Shown: piece by piece, positions 1 to 8,554 of the stretch | Layout: every line of letters starts with the position of its first letter | Numbering within the stretch: the first letter of the stretch is position 1 | DNA from: Cryptobacteroides sp963543835 | GTDB lineage: Bacteria > Bacteroidota > Bacteroidia > Bacteroidales > UBA932 | Length of the DNA stretch: 17,238 nucleotides | Assembly (NCBI GenBank): GCA_963543835.1 | Contig: CAUUCY010000038.1 | Coordinates: 1 to 17,238, forward strand | Direction: 5' to 3' | Program-made: the position numbers and the translations under genes | The notes under the pieces: generated by a model | The model's input: only the letters and a program-made list of their open reading frames with translations | The model's database searches: none | What the model was told of the DNA's origin: nothing

Positions 1-1346
1 CCTATAAGCACCCACTTTGTAACAAAGGCATCGAGGACTCCTATTAGTGAGAAAGTGCCTACAATAAATCCTCCGACAATCAGAAGAGTCCAGCCCCAAG
101 TGCCCAGACAATTGAGAACACCTTTCTGTTTACTCGCTACTATCGCCTTTACGAGCATTGCAACTGACAGATGCACTATGCCCACGATTAGGGCGAGTAC
201 CATAGTGCCGTCATAGCCCATAATTTTTGCCGGCAGAAAGCACTTCCAGCCCTTGAATATGCTCCATTGTGCAATATCCATCGAGAAGAAAGTGTGGAAG
301 AGAAAACCTATGAGCACGGTCGAGCCGCCGAGGGTGACAACAAGCGGGGCGATATTCCCAAAACTCTTTGATTTTTTCAGCATCAGGCCCGCAATCACAA
401 GTATAAGACCGTACCCCGCATCTCCCATGCAGAAAGCGAAGAAAAGCATAAAGAAGATGGAAATATACGGCGTGGGATCGAATTCATCGTATGCAGGACG
501 TCCGTACATGTCCGTAAGCACCTCAAACATCCTGACAAATTTATTGTTTTTGAGTTTGATGGGGGTCTGCTCTTCCGCAATCGCGGCTTCCGCAACATAA
601 TATGCGTCCAGTTTGTCAAATTCTTCCCTGAGACGGTTATCGTCTTCCACGGGGGCAAAGCCTGTGAACACGGTGATATAGTCCTCCGCAATCTTTTCCG
701 CCCCCAAACCGGCAAGATAAAGATCAAGTTCCGTAACAATTCCGGAATACTCCTTTTTCAGTTCGGGAATCAAAGCTTTTTCCCCGCCCAGTATCTTCTC
801 TCTTTCCTCAAGCTTTCTTTGCAGCAAGTCTATTTGCTTTTCGTATTTCTCGACACTGTCCGAAGGCGCATCTGCTTCCTTTATCGGGAAATCAAGGGTT
901 TCTCCCTCCGCCCCGACTATCACAAAGTATATTTTTCGTGCGTCCGCATTGATGACATGAAGAGGGTAGAGGTTTTCCCATTCTGCCTCGAATTGCTTCG
1001 GGGAAACGGCATAGAAATGGAGTTTTATACCCTCAGCACCGAGCTTTTCGACCATGGCGGCATCGAAACTGCCCCAAGGGGCACATTCGTTGCGCTGCTT
1101 TACGGCTTCTTCAAGTTTTGCCTTGAGCTCAAGATATTCCCCGTCACGCGTGAAATCATCTTTTTCAATCCGGACTATGCGTTTTTTCAATGCATCTGCC
1201 CGTTCAAGCATAGACATTGAGTTTTCGTCCACAGGCTTGGTTGAACGGGTTATATCCACAACGCCTAATTCCTGAAGCCGGGAAAGAAACTGCTCCGTCC
1301 CTGAACTAAGCAGGGCGAAGGTGTATTTCATCATCTTTGTAATCAT
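1..1346 (-). CDS. atpI: V/A-type ATP synthase subunit I (a-subunit), 3' end beyond the window
   Basis: This is the membrane stator subunit that carries ions past the K ring of a V/A-type ATPase. I translated 448 codons from the ATG at 1346; the frame stays open to the left edge, so the gene is partial by window, not broken. Residues 1–290 form the soluble arm, with a charged coiled coil around 160–200. The membrane part begins near residue 293 and shows at least four hydrophobic segments (about 294–323, 333–352, 382–402, 418–440). The short conserved-looking stretch FCMGDAGYG at 305–313 is typical of subunit I at the start of the membrane domain. The start codon overlaps the atpD stop in an ATGA, implying translational coupling. 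The ion-carrying arginine region would lie further left and cannot be checked. The usual length is about 600 residues, so roughly a quarter is missing. Confidence 0.93.
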   Translation of the reverse strand, partial: MITKMMKYTFALLSSGTEQFLSRLQELGVVDITRSTKPVDENSMSMLERADALKKRIVRIEKDDFTRDGEYLELKAKLEEAVKQRNECAPWGSFDAAMVEKLGAEGIKLHFYAVSPKQFEAEWENLYPLHVINADARKIYFVIVGAEGETLDFPIKEADAPSDSVEKYEKQIDLLQRKLEEREKILGGEKALIPELKKEYSGIVTELDLYLAGLGAEKIAEDYITVFTGFAPVEDDNRLREEFDKLDAYYVAEAAIAEEQTPIKLKNNKFVRMFEVLTDMYGRPAYDEFDPTPYISIFFMLFFAFCMGDAGYGLILVIAGLMLKKSKSFGNIAPLVVTLGGSTVLIGFLFHTFFSMDIAQWSIFKGWKCFLPAKIMGYDGTMVLALIVGIVHLSVAMLVKAIVASKQKGVLNCLGTWGWTLLIVGGFIVGTFSLIGVLDAFVTKWVLI

Positions 1347-1951
1347 AACGCTTCTTCCTCTTCTTCGGCTGCATGCCTTTGCTTGACAATCTTGGAAGAT
1401 GCTTTGGAGAGATTCTCCTCGTCTTCCATATATCTCTTGATTTTACGAATGGCTTCCTGATACCCTGGGATCTGCACCTTCTCGTAGAGATTTACTTTCT
1501 GAGTGGTCTTCTTCCTGTTGTAGTCGAGAATACGGCTCTTTTCCTTGAACACCTCCGATTCTATGCCCAGACGGCTCAATCTCTTGAGTACACCCACTCC
1601 GTCTGCGTACCAGGCGGGTTTGGCGAAAGCATTGAAGGGACGTATCTGATAAGTGATATCTCCGAGTTCGGGCGTTTTCACGCCTGCCACTTTGACTGTG
1701 TGCAACTCTACATCCGTGATTGCGATAAGCCCCGGCTCGAACTCGTTCCAAAGCGCGGCGAGATAGTCGTATTCCCTGAGGGCGGCTTCCAATTCTTCCA
1801 TAAGCGATTCCGAACGCTTCTTTGCCTCCTGTACGCTTGCGCGCAGTGCCGACTCCTTGTTCTTGATGGTCGGCAAGGCATTGCGGCGTATTTTCAGCTG
1901 CTTTTGAAGCCCGTTCAAGGATGTTTTGTTGTATTGGAATTTGATAGCCAT
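1343..1951 (-). CDS. atpD: V/A-type ATP synthase subunit D (central rotor shaft)
   Basis: Subunit D is the long coiled-coil shaft that turns inside the A3B3 head and transmits rotation to the membrane ring. The product is 202 residues, normal for the family. The N-terminal helix starts MAIKFQYNKTSLNGLQKQLK and the N- and C-terminal thirds are lysine/glutamate-rich helices, as expected for an antiparallel coiled coil. I chose the ATG at 1951 because family members begin just there; the frame stays open upstream to 2035, but that extension lies inside the end of atpB and lacks family character. Only two bases separate it from the atpB stop, and its own stop overlaps the atpI start. The C-terminus is a run of glutamates. 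Subunit F, which normally binds D, is not seen in this operon. Confidence 0.95.
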   Translation of the reverse strand: MAIKFQYNKTSLNGLQKQLKIRRNALPTIKNKESALRASVQEAKKRSESLMEELEAALREYDYLAALWNEFEPGLIAITDVELHTVKVAGVKTPELGDITYQIRPFNAFAKPAWYADGVGVLKRLSRLGIESEVFKEKSRILDYNRKKTTQKVNLYEKVQIPGYQEAIRKIKRYMEDEENLSKASSKIVKQRHAAEEEEEAL

Positions 1952-1953
1952 TA

Positions 1954-3273
1954 TTATTTCTTCCAGTATTTGTCTATAAGTGCCTGCTTGATACCTGTCT
2001 CTGCCGGAGAGAAATACTTGGAGAACAGCTCCCAAGCGGTGTCGAGCATTTCCGTGATGCTTATGTTCACATCGATGCTAAGCAGCCTCGTCGCGTATTC
2101 TTTTGCGTAGTCAAGGCAGCGCAGGTCATACTCTGACAGATCGAAACCGTTTTCAAGTTTGGTCTTTGCATTCTGGGCGTCGGCATAGAGCCGCACCGAG
2201 GCGTTCATTACCTGAGAGTGGTCCTCGCGCGTAATCTTGCCCTGAACGAGCTGCTTAAGACGTGACAGGGAGCGGAAAGGGTCTATTATAATCTTGCCCG
2301 TGTCGGTGTCGGCACGAAGATAAAGCTGACCTTCGGTGATATAACCTGTGTTGTCCGGAATGGCGTGCGTAATGTCTCCGTCATTGAGGCTTGTCACCGC
2401 AATAATGGTTATTGAGCCTCCCTCCGGCAATTGCACCGCCTTTTCGTAGATTTTCGCAAGTTCTGAATAAAGCGAGCCCGGCATGGAGTCCTTTGAAGGA
2501 ATCTGGTCCATACGGTTGGACACTATGGAGAGGGCGTCTGCATAAAGCGTCATATCCGTAAGGAGTACGAGCACTTTTTCATTCTTGTCCACGGCGAAAT
2601 ATTCCGCAGCCGTGAGAGCCATATCAGGTATCAGAAGACGCTCTACCGGAGGCTCTTCGGTCGTGTTTACGAAAGAGACAATCTTGTCAAGGGCGCCTGC
2701 CGCTTCAAACTGATGGCGGAAGAAAAGATAGTCGTCATTGGAAAGTCCCATTCCTCCGAGAATAATCTTGTCCACATCCGCACGCAGGGCAACATCGGCC
2801 ATAACCTTGTTGTAAGGTTGGTCAGGGTCTGCGAAGAAAGGAATCTTCTGACCTGAAACGAGGGTGTTGTTAAGGTCTATGCCCGCGATGCCGGTGGGTA
2901 TGAGCTGCGAGGGCTGGCGACGCTTGTAAGGATTGACCGAAGGTCCTCCCACTTCTCTTTCCTCTCCTTCCACCTCGGGACCTCCGTCTATAGGATTCCC
3001 GTACGCGTTGAAGAAGCGTCCCGAAAGCTGATCGCCGACTTTGAGAGTAGGCGGCTCTCCGAGGAAGCTGACCTCTGCATTGCTCGGAATACCCTCAGTT
3101 CCTGAGAATACCTGCAGCGTGACACTGTCTCCCTTCATCTTGACTACCTGCGCGAGCTTGCCGTGTACTGTCGCAAGCTCATCATTGGACACATTGCCCG
3201 CTTTCAGGGATACAGTAGCCTTTGTAATTGCGTCCAGTCTGGTATATACTTTCTGATATGCTTTAGTTGCCAT
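1954..3273 (-). CDS. atpB: V/A-type ATP synthase subunit B (regulatory, non-catalytic)
   Basis: Subunit B alternates with A in the cytoplasmic A3B3 head and helps form the nucleotide sites without being catalytic. The 439-residue product has a beta-barrel N-terminus (about 1–75) and a RecA-like core. Where the A subunit has a P-loop, this protein reads SGQKIPFFADPDQPYN (140–155), with no GxxxxGK[TS], as expected for a B subunit. Other recognisable landmarks are NTTEEPPVERLLIPDMALTA (203–222) and TDMTLYADAL (239–248). The ATG at 3273 overlaps the end of atpA by 11 bases, so the two are probably translationally coupled and made at matched amounts. atpD follows after two bases. The length is usual for the family; nothing looks damaged. 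Confidence 0.96.
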   Translation of the reverse strand: MATKAYQKVYTRLDAITKATVSLKAGNVSNDELATVHGKLAQVVKMKGDSVTLQVFSGTEGIPSNAEVSFLGEPPTLKVGDQLSGRFFNAYGNPIDGGPEVEGEEREVGGPSVNPYKRRQPSQLIPTGIAGIDLNNTLVSGQKIPFFADPDQPYNKVMADVALRADVDKIILGGMGLSNDDYLFFRHQFEAAGALDKIVSFVNTTEEPPVERLLIPDMALTAAEYFAVDKNEKVLVLLTDMTLYADALSIVSNRMDQIPSKDSMPGSLYSELAKIYEKAVQLPEGGSITIIAVTSLNDGDITHAIPDNTGYITEGQLYLRADTDTGKIIIDPFRSLSRLKQLVQGKITREDHSQVMNASVRLYADAQNAKTKLENGFDLSEYDLRCLDYAKEYATRLLSIDVNISITEMLDTAWELFSKYFSPAETGIKQALIDKYWKK

Positions 3274-5017
3274 TTGCTTCGAGGAGTTTTAGGAGTTCTT
3301 TGTGATAAGTGTTGAAACTCTCGCTGTGGAACTCCGAGTAGTTCATTTGGCGGAGTATATTGATAAGATCCTTGAAATATGTGCGACAAATTTCATAATT
3401 GTCGAATTGGAATTTGCGATCGCAGATTTCCAGTATCAGGTCGAGCATATATTTCTGGCGCTCTAAAGGGCAGAGCGCATCTATATTGTCGAATGCGTCC
3501 TGCTGGAGGAAGGCAAAATCTATCAATTCGCTTTTCCAGAAAGTCTCGTGGTAGGACATGGGCACACCGTCGTCTCCGAGAATGTTTATCTGGTCCTGCA
3601 TTTCCTTGCCTCTGCGCACGAGGGTCTTGGCATTATTGACCTTTTCGCACCAGCCCTGTTCGACTTTGGCATTGAGAAATTCCACTATCTCAGGATATTC
3701 GAGATATTTTGAATATGAGTCTATTGGATTCACGGCAGGGTAGCGCTTCTGGTCCGCTCTGTTCTGTTCCAGACCGTAGAAGCAGCGCGCAGCTTTCTTT
3801 GTGGATTCTGTCACCGGCTCTTTCAGGTTGCCGCCGGCAGGGGAGACCGTGCCTATGAATGTTACCGCCCCTGTCTTTCCGTTGTTGAGGACCACCATTC
3901 CCGCCCGTGCGTAGAAGTTGCTGATGATGGCGGAAAGGTCCACCGGGAACGCGTCTGCGCCCGGGAGTTCCTCCATACGGTTGGACATCTCTCGCAGCGC
4001 CTGAGCCCAACGTGAAGTCGAATCGGCAAGAAGCAGACACTTCAAACCCATGGCGCGATAGTATTCGCAGATGGTCATGGCTGTATATACCGAAGCCTCG
4101 CGGGCTGCTACAGGCATATTGGAGGTATTGCATATTATGGTGGTGCGCTCCATAAGGTGACGTCCGGTGTGAGGGTCTATGAGTTCGGGAAATTCGGTAA
4201 AAATCTCCACGACCTCGTTTGCTCGCTCTCCGCAGGCAGCCATCACTATTACATCAGCGTCTCCCTGCTTTGCTATGGCGTGCTGGAGCACGGTCTTGCC
4301 GCAGCCGAAAGGTCCCGGGATGAATCCCGTGCCGCCTTCGGCTATAGGGTTGAATGTATCTATCACACGCACGCCGGTCTCCATTATCTTGTTCGGACGG
4401 GGTTTCTCTTTGTAAGCCTTTACAGCCATCTTGACGGGCCATTTTTGCGTCATCGTCACATTTACATCCTCGCCTTCGCGGTCGCTCAGTACTGCAATTA
4501 CTTTGTCTATATTGTACTGTCCCGCCTCGGCAATGCTCTTCACGACGAACTCTCCCTTGAAAGAGAAAGGAACCATTATTTTATGCGGCAGCCAGCCCTC
4601 TTTCACCTCGCCGAGCCAGTCGGACGCAAGGACTTTGTCTCCGACCTTGGCTATAGGGGTGAAATCCCAAAGTTTTTCGTGGTCGAGAGGGCTTGTATAT
4701 TCTCCTCTTTTGAGGAAAACTCCCGTCATGGAAGTAAGGTCGTTCTGAAGACCGTCGTAAACGCTTGACAAAAGACCCGGCCCGAGAGTCGCTTCAAGCA
4801 TCTTGCCTTCAAATTCCACGGAATCCCCGCATTTGAGCCTTCGGGTGCTCTCGAAAACCTGCACTGAAGCTTTCCCTCCGTTCATTTTTATGACCTCGGC
4901 AAGGAGTTTTGTGTCGCCTGTGGCTATGTAGCAGAGTTCGTTCTCCGCAACAGGTCCGTCGACATCGACAGTAACAAGGTTGGAAACTATGCCCGATACC
5001 TTTCCTGTAGTTTTCAT
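3263..5017 (-). CDS. atpA: V/A-type ATP synthase subunit A (catalytic)
   Basis: This is the catalytic subunit that hydrolyses or makes ATP in the A3B3 head. The 584-residue product is full length. An N-terminal barrel (about 1–70) is followed by the A-specific insertion region (about 110–200) and the RecA-like domain. The Walker A loop is GPFGCGKT at 235–242, with GER at 263–265 and a Walker B strand KCLLLADS at 326–333. SRWAQALREMSNRMEELPG (335–353) and the following segment are strongly typical of V-type A subunits. The C-terminal third is helical. The gene starts 11 bases after the DUF2764 gene stops and its last codons overlap the atpB start. An A subunit with a complete P-loop implies a working ATPase; the direction of operation and the coupling ion cannot be read from this subunit. 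Confidence 0.97.
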   Translation of the reverse strand: MKTTGKVSGIVSNLVTVDVDGPVAENELCYIATGDTKLLAEVIKMNGGKASVQVFESTRRLKCGDSVEFEGKMLEATLGPGLLSSVYDGLQNDLTSMTGVFLKRGEYTSPLDHEKLWDFTPIAKVGDKVLASDWLGEVKEGWLPHKIMVPFSFKGEFVVKSIAEAGQYNIDKVIAVLSDREGEDVNVTMTQKWPVKMAVKAYKEKPRPNKIMETGVRVIDTFNPIAEGGTGFIPGPFGCGKTVLQHAIAKQGDADVIVMAACGERANEVVEIFTEFPELIDPHTGRHLMERTTIICNTSNMPVAAREASVYTAMTICEYYRAMGLKCLLLADSTSRWAQALREMSNRMEELPGADAFPVDLSAIISNFYARAGMVVLNNGKTGAVTFIGTVSPAGGNLKEPVTESTKKAARCFYGLEQNRADQKRYPAVNPIDSYSKYLEYPEIVEFLNAKVEQGWCEKVNNAKTLVRRGKEMQDQINILGDDGVPMSYHETFWKSELIDFAFLQQDAFDNIDALCPLERQKYMLDLILEICDRKFQFDNYEICRTYFKDLINILRQMNYSEFHSESFNTYHKELLKLLEANGN

Positions 5018-5028
5018 ATTATATTGAT

Positions 5029-5655
5029 TTATTTATTATCCGGATTGTAATTTAAGCCCTTGAATGTGCCGAGCACTTCATCCACAAGTATGCGGAACAT
5101 CTCCCTGCCGGTGTTCTCGTCGAGTTTGAGCCAACGGTTCACGATGTGCAGTTTGACTATGAATGCGAGCACCACGTCTATATCGAAAAGATTCATAATA
5201 ATCATTTCGTCGACCTTTTTCCATACTGCATCATCCTGCTGTTTCTCCCTTGAGAGCAGATCCTTCGCCTCGAATATTGCATCGAGTGACCTGTCTTCTT
5301 CTTCGGGCTCCTCGTCTTCGCGGGCGAGACTTACGATGTCTGTCCCCTCGGGACGTCCGAGCTCGCGGTTGAGATAGCGTACCTTTGCATTGCGAAGCTC
5401 AAGGTCAAAGGCGAAATACCCTCTTATGAAGGCATTCCTGTGTTTGAGGGCGGAACGGTAGAAATCCGCATTAAGATTTTCCTCTTTCCAGCCGTCAAGC
5501 AGACAATCCACCAAAGCATTGTCCTTTGCCGACAATTGTCCTCGAATATCTTCGAGCACCGCATCTGCGTCAAGTCCTGCAGCAGCTGCCGTCGTGCGGC
5601 TGCCCTCGCTTTGCAGGAACGGGAGACCGGCTATTATGTACTCGTAATTGTTCAT
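5029..5655 (-). CDS. DUF2764-type protein of the V-ATPase operon, possible stand-in for subunit C
   Basis: The 208-residue product begins MNNYEYIIAGLPFL and matches my memory of DUF2764, a family of unproven function found between atpE and atpA in Bacteroidetes V-ATPase operons. It is predicted soluble and helix-rich, with a charged segment at about 105–145 and no signal peptide or membrane segment. Its start codon shares one base with the atpE stop (TAATG), and atpA starts 11 bases downstream, so it is built into the operon. In other bacterial V-ATPase operons subunit C, the link between rotor and membrane ring, occupies a similar place. The opening YYxxAGLP-like motif recalls short C-like proteins. 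I infer, without proof, that it is a diverged C subunit. The family assignment is fairly sure; the role is not. Confidence 0.8.
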   Translation of the reverse strand: MNNYEYIIAGLPFLQSEGSRTTAAAAGLDADAVLEDIRGQLSAKDNALVDCLLDGWKEENLNADFYRSALKHRNAFIRGYFAFDLELRNAKVRYLNRELGRPEGTDIVSLAREDEEPEEEDRSLDAIFEAKDLLSREKQQDDAVWKKVDEMIIMNLFDIDVVLAFIVKLHIVNRWLKLDENTGREMFRILVDEVLGTFKGLNYNPDNK

Positions 5656-6260
5656 TATCCGAACAGAACTTTCTTCGTTACCGGGCGCAGATATTCGCCT
5701 ATGAGTTCCTTGAAAGTCTCGTCAGTGAAACTGACAAAATAACTTCCGTCTTTCGGACCTATGGTGAAACCGCCGGAAAGCTTTTTGGAGAACTCCGCGC
5801 TTATCTGTCTTTTCGCGACTTCGGAGAGCTCGGAAGCGACGAAAGGCTCAAGCTTGCTCTTCATGGATTCCGGGAGTATGAGCTTGAGGTCCGCAGATTC
5901 TTGCGCCGAGAATTTTTCCGCTACCAGCGTTATCACGCTTTTTACGAAATCGGCGGAAGTGAGGGCGTCTTTCACGGAGGCGTCCACGGAGTTGCCGATT
6001 ATGAGATTCTCTATATCCTTTTTCGTGGCTTGCAGGCACTGTGCACTTGCCGCTTTGACATCGCTGGCAACCTTAGTCCTGAGGTCTTCCGCTTCTTTGT
6101 GCGCCTTGGCAATTATTTCCTCCGCCTGTTTCTTCGCCTCGGCAATAATTGACTCCGACTTTTCCCTGGCTTCTGCGAGAAGCTGCTCTCCTTCTGCCTT
6201 TCCCTTTGACAGACCTTCGTTGTAGAGCTTGTCCGTCAGTTCTTGCAATTTATTCTGCAT
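5655..6260 (-). CDS. atpE: V/A-type ATP synthase subunit E (peripheral stalk)
   Basis: Subunit E forms the peripheral stalk that holds the A3B3 head still against rotor torque. The 201-residue product has a long N-terminal amphipathic helix (about 1–85) dominated by alanine, glutamate and lysine, with repeats such as EAKKQAEEIIAKAHKEAEDL, followed by a globular C-terminal domain that ends in TDETFKELIGEYLRPVTKKV. This layout and length are usual for E. It is the first gene of the operon, with a good promoter about 60 bases upstream. Its stop overlaps the start of the DUF2764 gene by one base. No separate G/H subunit, the normal coiled-coil partner of E, is visible in the operon. The ATG at 6260 is the first in frame and fits the family. 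Confidence 0.92.
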   Translation of the reverse strand: MQNKLQELTDKLYNEGLSKGKAEGEQLLAEAREKSESIIAEAKKQAEEIIAKAHKEAEDLRTKVASDVKAASAQCLQATKKDIENLIIGNSVDASVKDALTSADFVKSVITLVAEKFSAQESADLKLILPESMKSKLEPFVASELSEVAKRQISAEFSKKLSGGFTIGPKDGSYFVSFTDETFKELIGEYLRPVTKKVLFG

Positions 6261-6316
6261 ATTGTAAATTTATTGTATTTTCCGTTTTAGTGATTAAGTC
6301 TTTTCCAACAAACACA

Positions 6317-6347
6317 CAAAAATACTAAATATATCCTTAAGGACAAA
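6317..6347 (-). promoter_or_regulatory. Promoter of the V-ATPase operon (Bacteroidetes type)
   Basis: On the minus strand a TTTG (6347–6344) is followed by exactly 19 bases and then TATTTTTG (6324–6317). This matches the Bacteroidetes primary sigma consensus TTTG–N19–TAnnTTTG. Transcription would start near 6311, leaving a leader of about 50 bases before atpE. The spacer holds the small palindrome TATCCTTAAGGATA, which could be chance or an operator. Confidence 0.75.
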
Positions 6348-6396
6348 ATGTAAACGCATCAGCTTAAAAAGTATTATTATAATCAAATTATTTATT

Positions 6397-6404
6397 TATC
6401 TTTG
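6397..6404 (+). promoter_or_regulatory. Probable -7 element for the porin-like gene
   Basis: TATCTTTG on the plus strand fits the Bacteroidetes TAnnTTTG element. It lies 18 bases before the ATG at 6423, giving a very short leader of about a dozen bases. No good TTTG is found 19 bases upstream, so the promoter may be weak or need an activator. Confidence 0.5.
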
Positions 6405-6422
6405 TGGGCTTAATTTTATAAA

Positions 6423-7397
6423 ATGAGAAAACTTGTAACAATAACACTGTTTTTGCTGGCTGTTTGTAAGCCGGGGATATGCGCCGACAAGCCCGATATT
6501 ATTCTGCACACAAGAGGTAGTTTCTTAGTGTCTTCGGATAAAATCGAAAACAACATAATGGTTCCCGAATTTTTTGACTTGAGGATGAAGGGAAAGATAA
6601 ACGAAAACTTCTATTATTCCGCCTATCACCATCTCACACGCCAGATAAGCGCGAAAGATCCTCTTAGCGCGACGGATTGGCTTTATCTTGGATATAGAAA
6701 CGGCTCCTGGGGCTTTGAAATGGGTAAATTGCAGATGGAAAACGGAGGCTTCGAGTATGACGAGGCTCCGGTGAATATGTACACTCACGGTCTTTATTGG
6801 CAGAATTATAGTTTTGCTTTCAGTTACGGCATAAATCTGATCAGGTATTGGGATAATGACAAACTCGCTTTCCAGATTTTCCGTACCCCTGAAAATATTC
6901 CAGAAACGATAACTCCACTCAAATCTTTCAGCCTCTGTTGGAAAGGCAGGCACGGCTTGTGGCAGAGCAAATACTCTGCGAACGCGATATATCCTGACGG
7001 GAAGTCTGCCCTGTATGCCATGACTCTCGGCAACAGCTTCACTTTCGGCAAGTTCAATGTCCTGTTTGACCTTATGCTAAGATTCCCGGGCGAGGCCTTT
7101 TCCGCAATGGGCAAATTCTCATACGATCTTTCCTGCCATTTCAGGCCTTTCGTAAAGCTCAACTACGACCACACATTCGGAAATCCCAATGATATTTTAG
7201 TTCCTGACGGAATAGATTACAGGGGACTTGGAGCAGGAATCGAATACTTCCCGATAAAAGACAAGCGGGATGTGCGCTTTCATTTACTCTATGTATATAG
7301 CGACTGTTTTATGAACGGTGATACGAAATTATTCAAAGAGAGCTTTTTCAATTTCGGACTGACTTTCAACGTACATCTTTCACGTTCCGGACGCTAA
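6423..7397 (+). CDS. Porin-like outer-membrane beta-barrel protein
   Basis: The 324-residue product has a signal peptide (basic MRK, hydrophobic core, likely cut after GICA at residue 21). The mature part alternates hydrophobic and polar residues in short strands with aromatic ends, for example NFYYSAYHHLTR, LYWQNYSFAFSYG and a final FFNFGLTFNVHL, as in a beta barrel of about 16 strands. It resembles the phosphate-selective porin O/P-like proteins of Bacteroidetes, though I cannot confirm the substrate; the stretch WLYLGYRNGSWGFEMGKLQME is like the strand turn where such porins compare themselves to a reference channel. It is a lone plus-strand gene, divergent from the ATPase operon and convergent with mmdB, sharing stop-codon bases with it. 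No terminator fits between them. Family call moderate, substrate unknown. Confidence 0.7.
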   Translation: MRKLVTITLFLLAVCKPGICADKPDIILHTRGSFLVSSDKIENNIMVPEFFDLRMKGKINENFYYSAYHHLTRQISAKDPLSATDWLYLGYRNGSWGFEMGKLQMENGGFEYDEAPVNMYTHGLYWQNYSFAFSYGINLIRYWDNDKLAFQIFRTPENIPETITPLKSFSLCWKGRHGLWQSKYSANAIYPDGKSALYAMTLGNSFTFGKFNVLFDLMLRFPGEAFSAMGKFSYDLSCHFRPFVKLNYDHTFGNPNDILVPDGIDYRGLGAGIEYFPIKDKRDVRFHLLYVYSDCFMNGDTKLFKESFFNFGLTFNVHLSRSGR

Positions 7398-8554
7398 CCC
7401 AGGAATCCGAGAAGAATACCTGCCGCCACTGCAGACCCTATTACGCCTGCCACATTCGGTGCCATGGCGTGCATTAGCAGGTGATTGCCGGGATCCTCTT
7501 CCAGACCCACCGCTTCCGATACGCGGGCCGAGTCTGGCACGGCAGACACTCCTGCATTGCCTATTAGAGGATTGATTTTCCTTCCCTCCTTACAGAATAA
7601 ATTCATTATCTTCACGAAAATCACCCCACTGGCTGTCGCCACGATGAAAGACACAATTCCGAGTACGAAAATCTTTACCGATCTCGTGCTGAGGAAAACA
7701 TCTGCCTGAGTGGAAGCGCCCACCGTAAGACCTATCAACATTGTGACTATGTCGATGAGAGCGTTGCTTGCGCTTACTGCAAGGCGGCGTGTGACTCCCG
7801 ATTCCTTGAGAAGATTGCCGAAGAACAGCATCCCGAGCAGAGGCAGACCCGAAGGGACGAGAAATGCCGTGCAGATGAAACCTACCACCGGGAATATTAT
7901 TTTCTCTTTCCGGCTGACAGTACGCGGGCTTGCCATGCGTATTAGGCGCTCTTTCTTTGTTGTGAGCAGCAGCATTATGGGCTTTTGTATTACAGGCACG
8001 AGTGCCATATACGAATATGCGCACACAGCTATTGCTCCCATAAGTTCGGGGGCGAGTTTTGAACTGAGAAATATTGCGGTGGGACCGTCGGCTCCCCCTA
8101 TTATACCTATGGCTCCGGCCTCGTTGGGAAGAAAGCCCATGGTTATGGCGAGCAGATACGCCCCGAAAATGCCTATTTGCGCCGCCGCTCCTATCAGAAT
8201 CAGACGGGGTTGCGAAATGAGCGCGGAGAAATCGGTCATCGCACCTATGCCAAGGAAAATCAGGGGAGGATACCAGCCCTGCTTTACTCCCTGGTAGAGT
8301 ATATTCAAGACGGAACCTTCTTCATAGAGGCTTATTTTCAAGCCGACCCCCGTCAGAGGGTCCATGTACACGGGAATGTTGCCCACAATCATACCGAAGC
8401 CTATGGGGACCAGAAGCATGGGCTCCCATTTTTTGACAATTCCGAGGCTTATGAAAGTGATGCCCAGAAGAATCATCGCTATATGCTGCCAAGTGCAGTT
8501 GGCAAAGCCTGTGAACTGCCAGAACTGTTGCAGACTGTCTATGATATTGTCCAT
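7394..8554 (-). CDS. mmdB: Sodium-pumping decarboxylase beta subunit (methylmalonyl-CoA decarboxylase type)
   Basis: This integral membrane subunit decarboxylates carboxybiotin and uses the energy to export Na+. The 386-residue product is the usual length and has about ten hydrophobic segments. Characteristic motifs are GAIGIIGGADGPTAIFLSSK (147–166), whose aspartate at 156 corresponds to the essential sodium-site aspartate known in the OadB family, the SNALIDIVTMLIG segment (263–275) and NPLIGNAGVSAVPDSARVSE (328–347). It ends in a glycine-rich hydrophobic helix. The start shares one base with the mmdC stop (TGATG). As last gene of the operon it has no visible terminator, because its stop codon overlaps that of the convergent porin gene. 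The subunit is shared by the oxaloacetate, methylmalonyl-CoA and glutaconyl-CoA enzymes; the neighbours favour methylmalonyl-CoA. Confidence 0.95.
   Translation of the reverse strand: MDNIIDSLQQFWQFTGFANCTWQHIAMILLGITFISLGIVKKWEPMLLVPIGFGMIVGNIPVYMDPLTGVGLKISLYEEGSVLNILYQGVKQGWYPPLIFLGIGAMTDFSALISQPRLILIGAAAQIGIFGAYLLAITMGFLPNEAGAIGIIGGADGPTAIFLSSKLAPELMGAIAVCAYSYMALVPVIQKPIMLLLTTKKERLIRMASPRTVSRKEKIIFPVVGFICTAFLVPSGLPLLGMLFFGNLLKESGVTRRLAVSASNALIDIVTMLIGLTVGASTQADVFLSTRSVKIFVLGIVSFIVATASGVIFVKIMNLFCKEGRKINPLIGNAGVSAVPDSARVSEAVGLEEDPGNHLLMHAMAPNVAGVIGSAVAAGILLGFLG

Noticed and set aside
395..739. A 114-codon minus-strand open frame in the ATPase region
   Set aside because: It lies entirely inside atpI in another frame and has no family character.
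1373..2110. A 245-codon plus-strand open frame opposite atpD and atpB
   Set aside because: Antisense shadow of two well-supported genes; no ribosome-binding site or recognisable domain.
5526..6152. A 208-codon plus-strand open frame opposite atpE
   Set aside because: Antisense shadow with arginine/phenylalanine-heavy composition; atpE on the other strand is clear.
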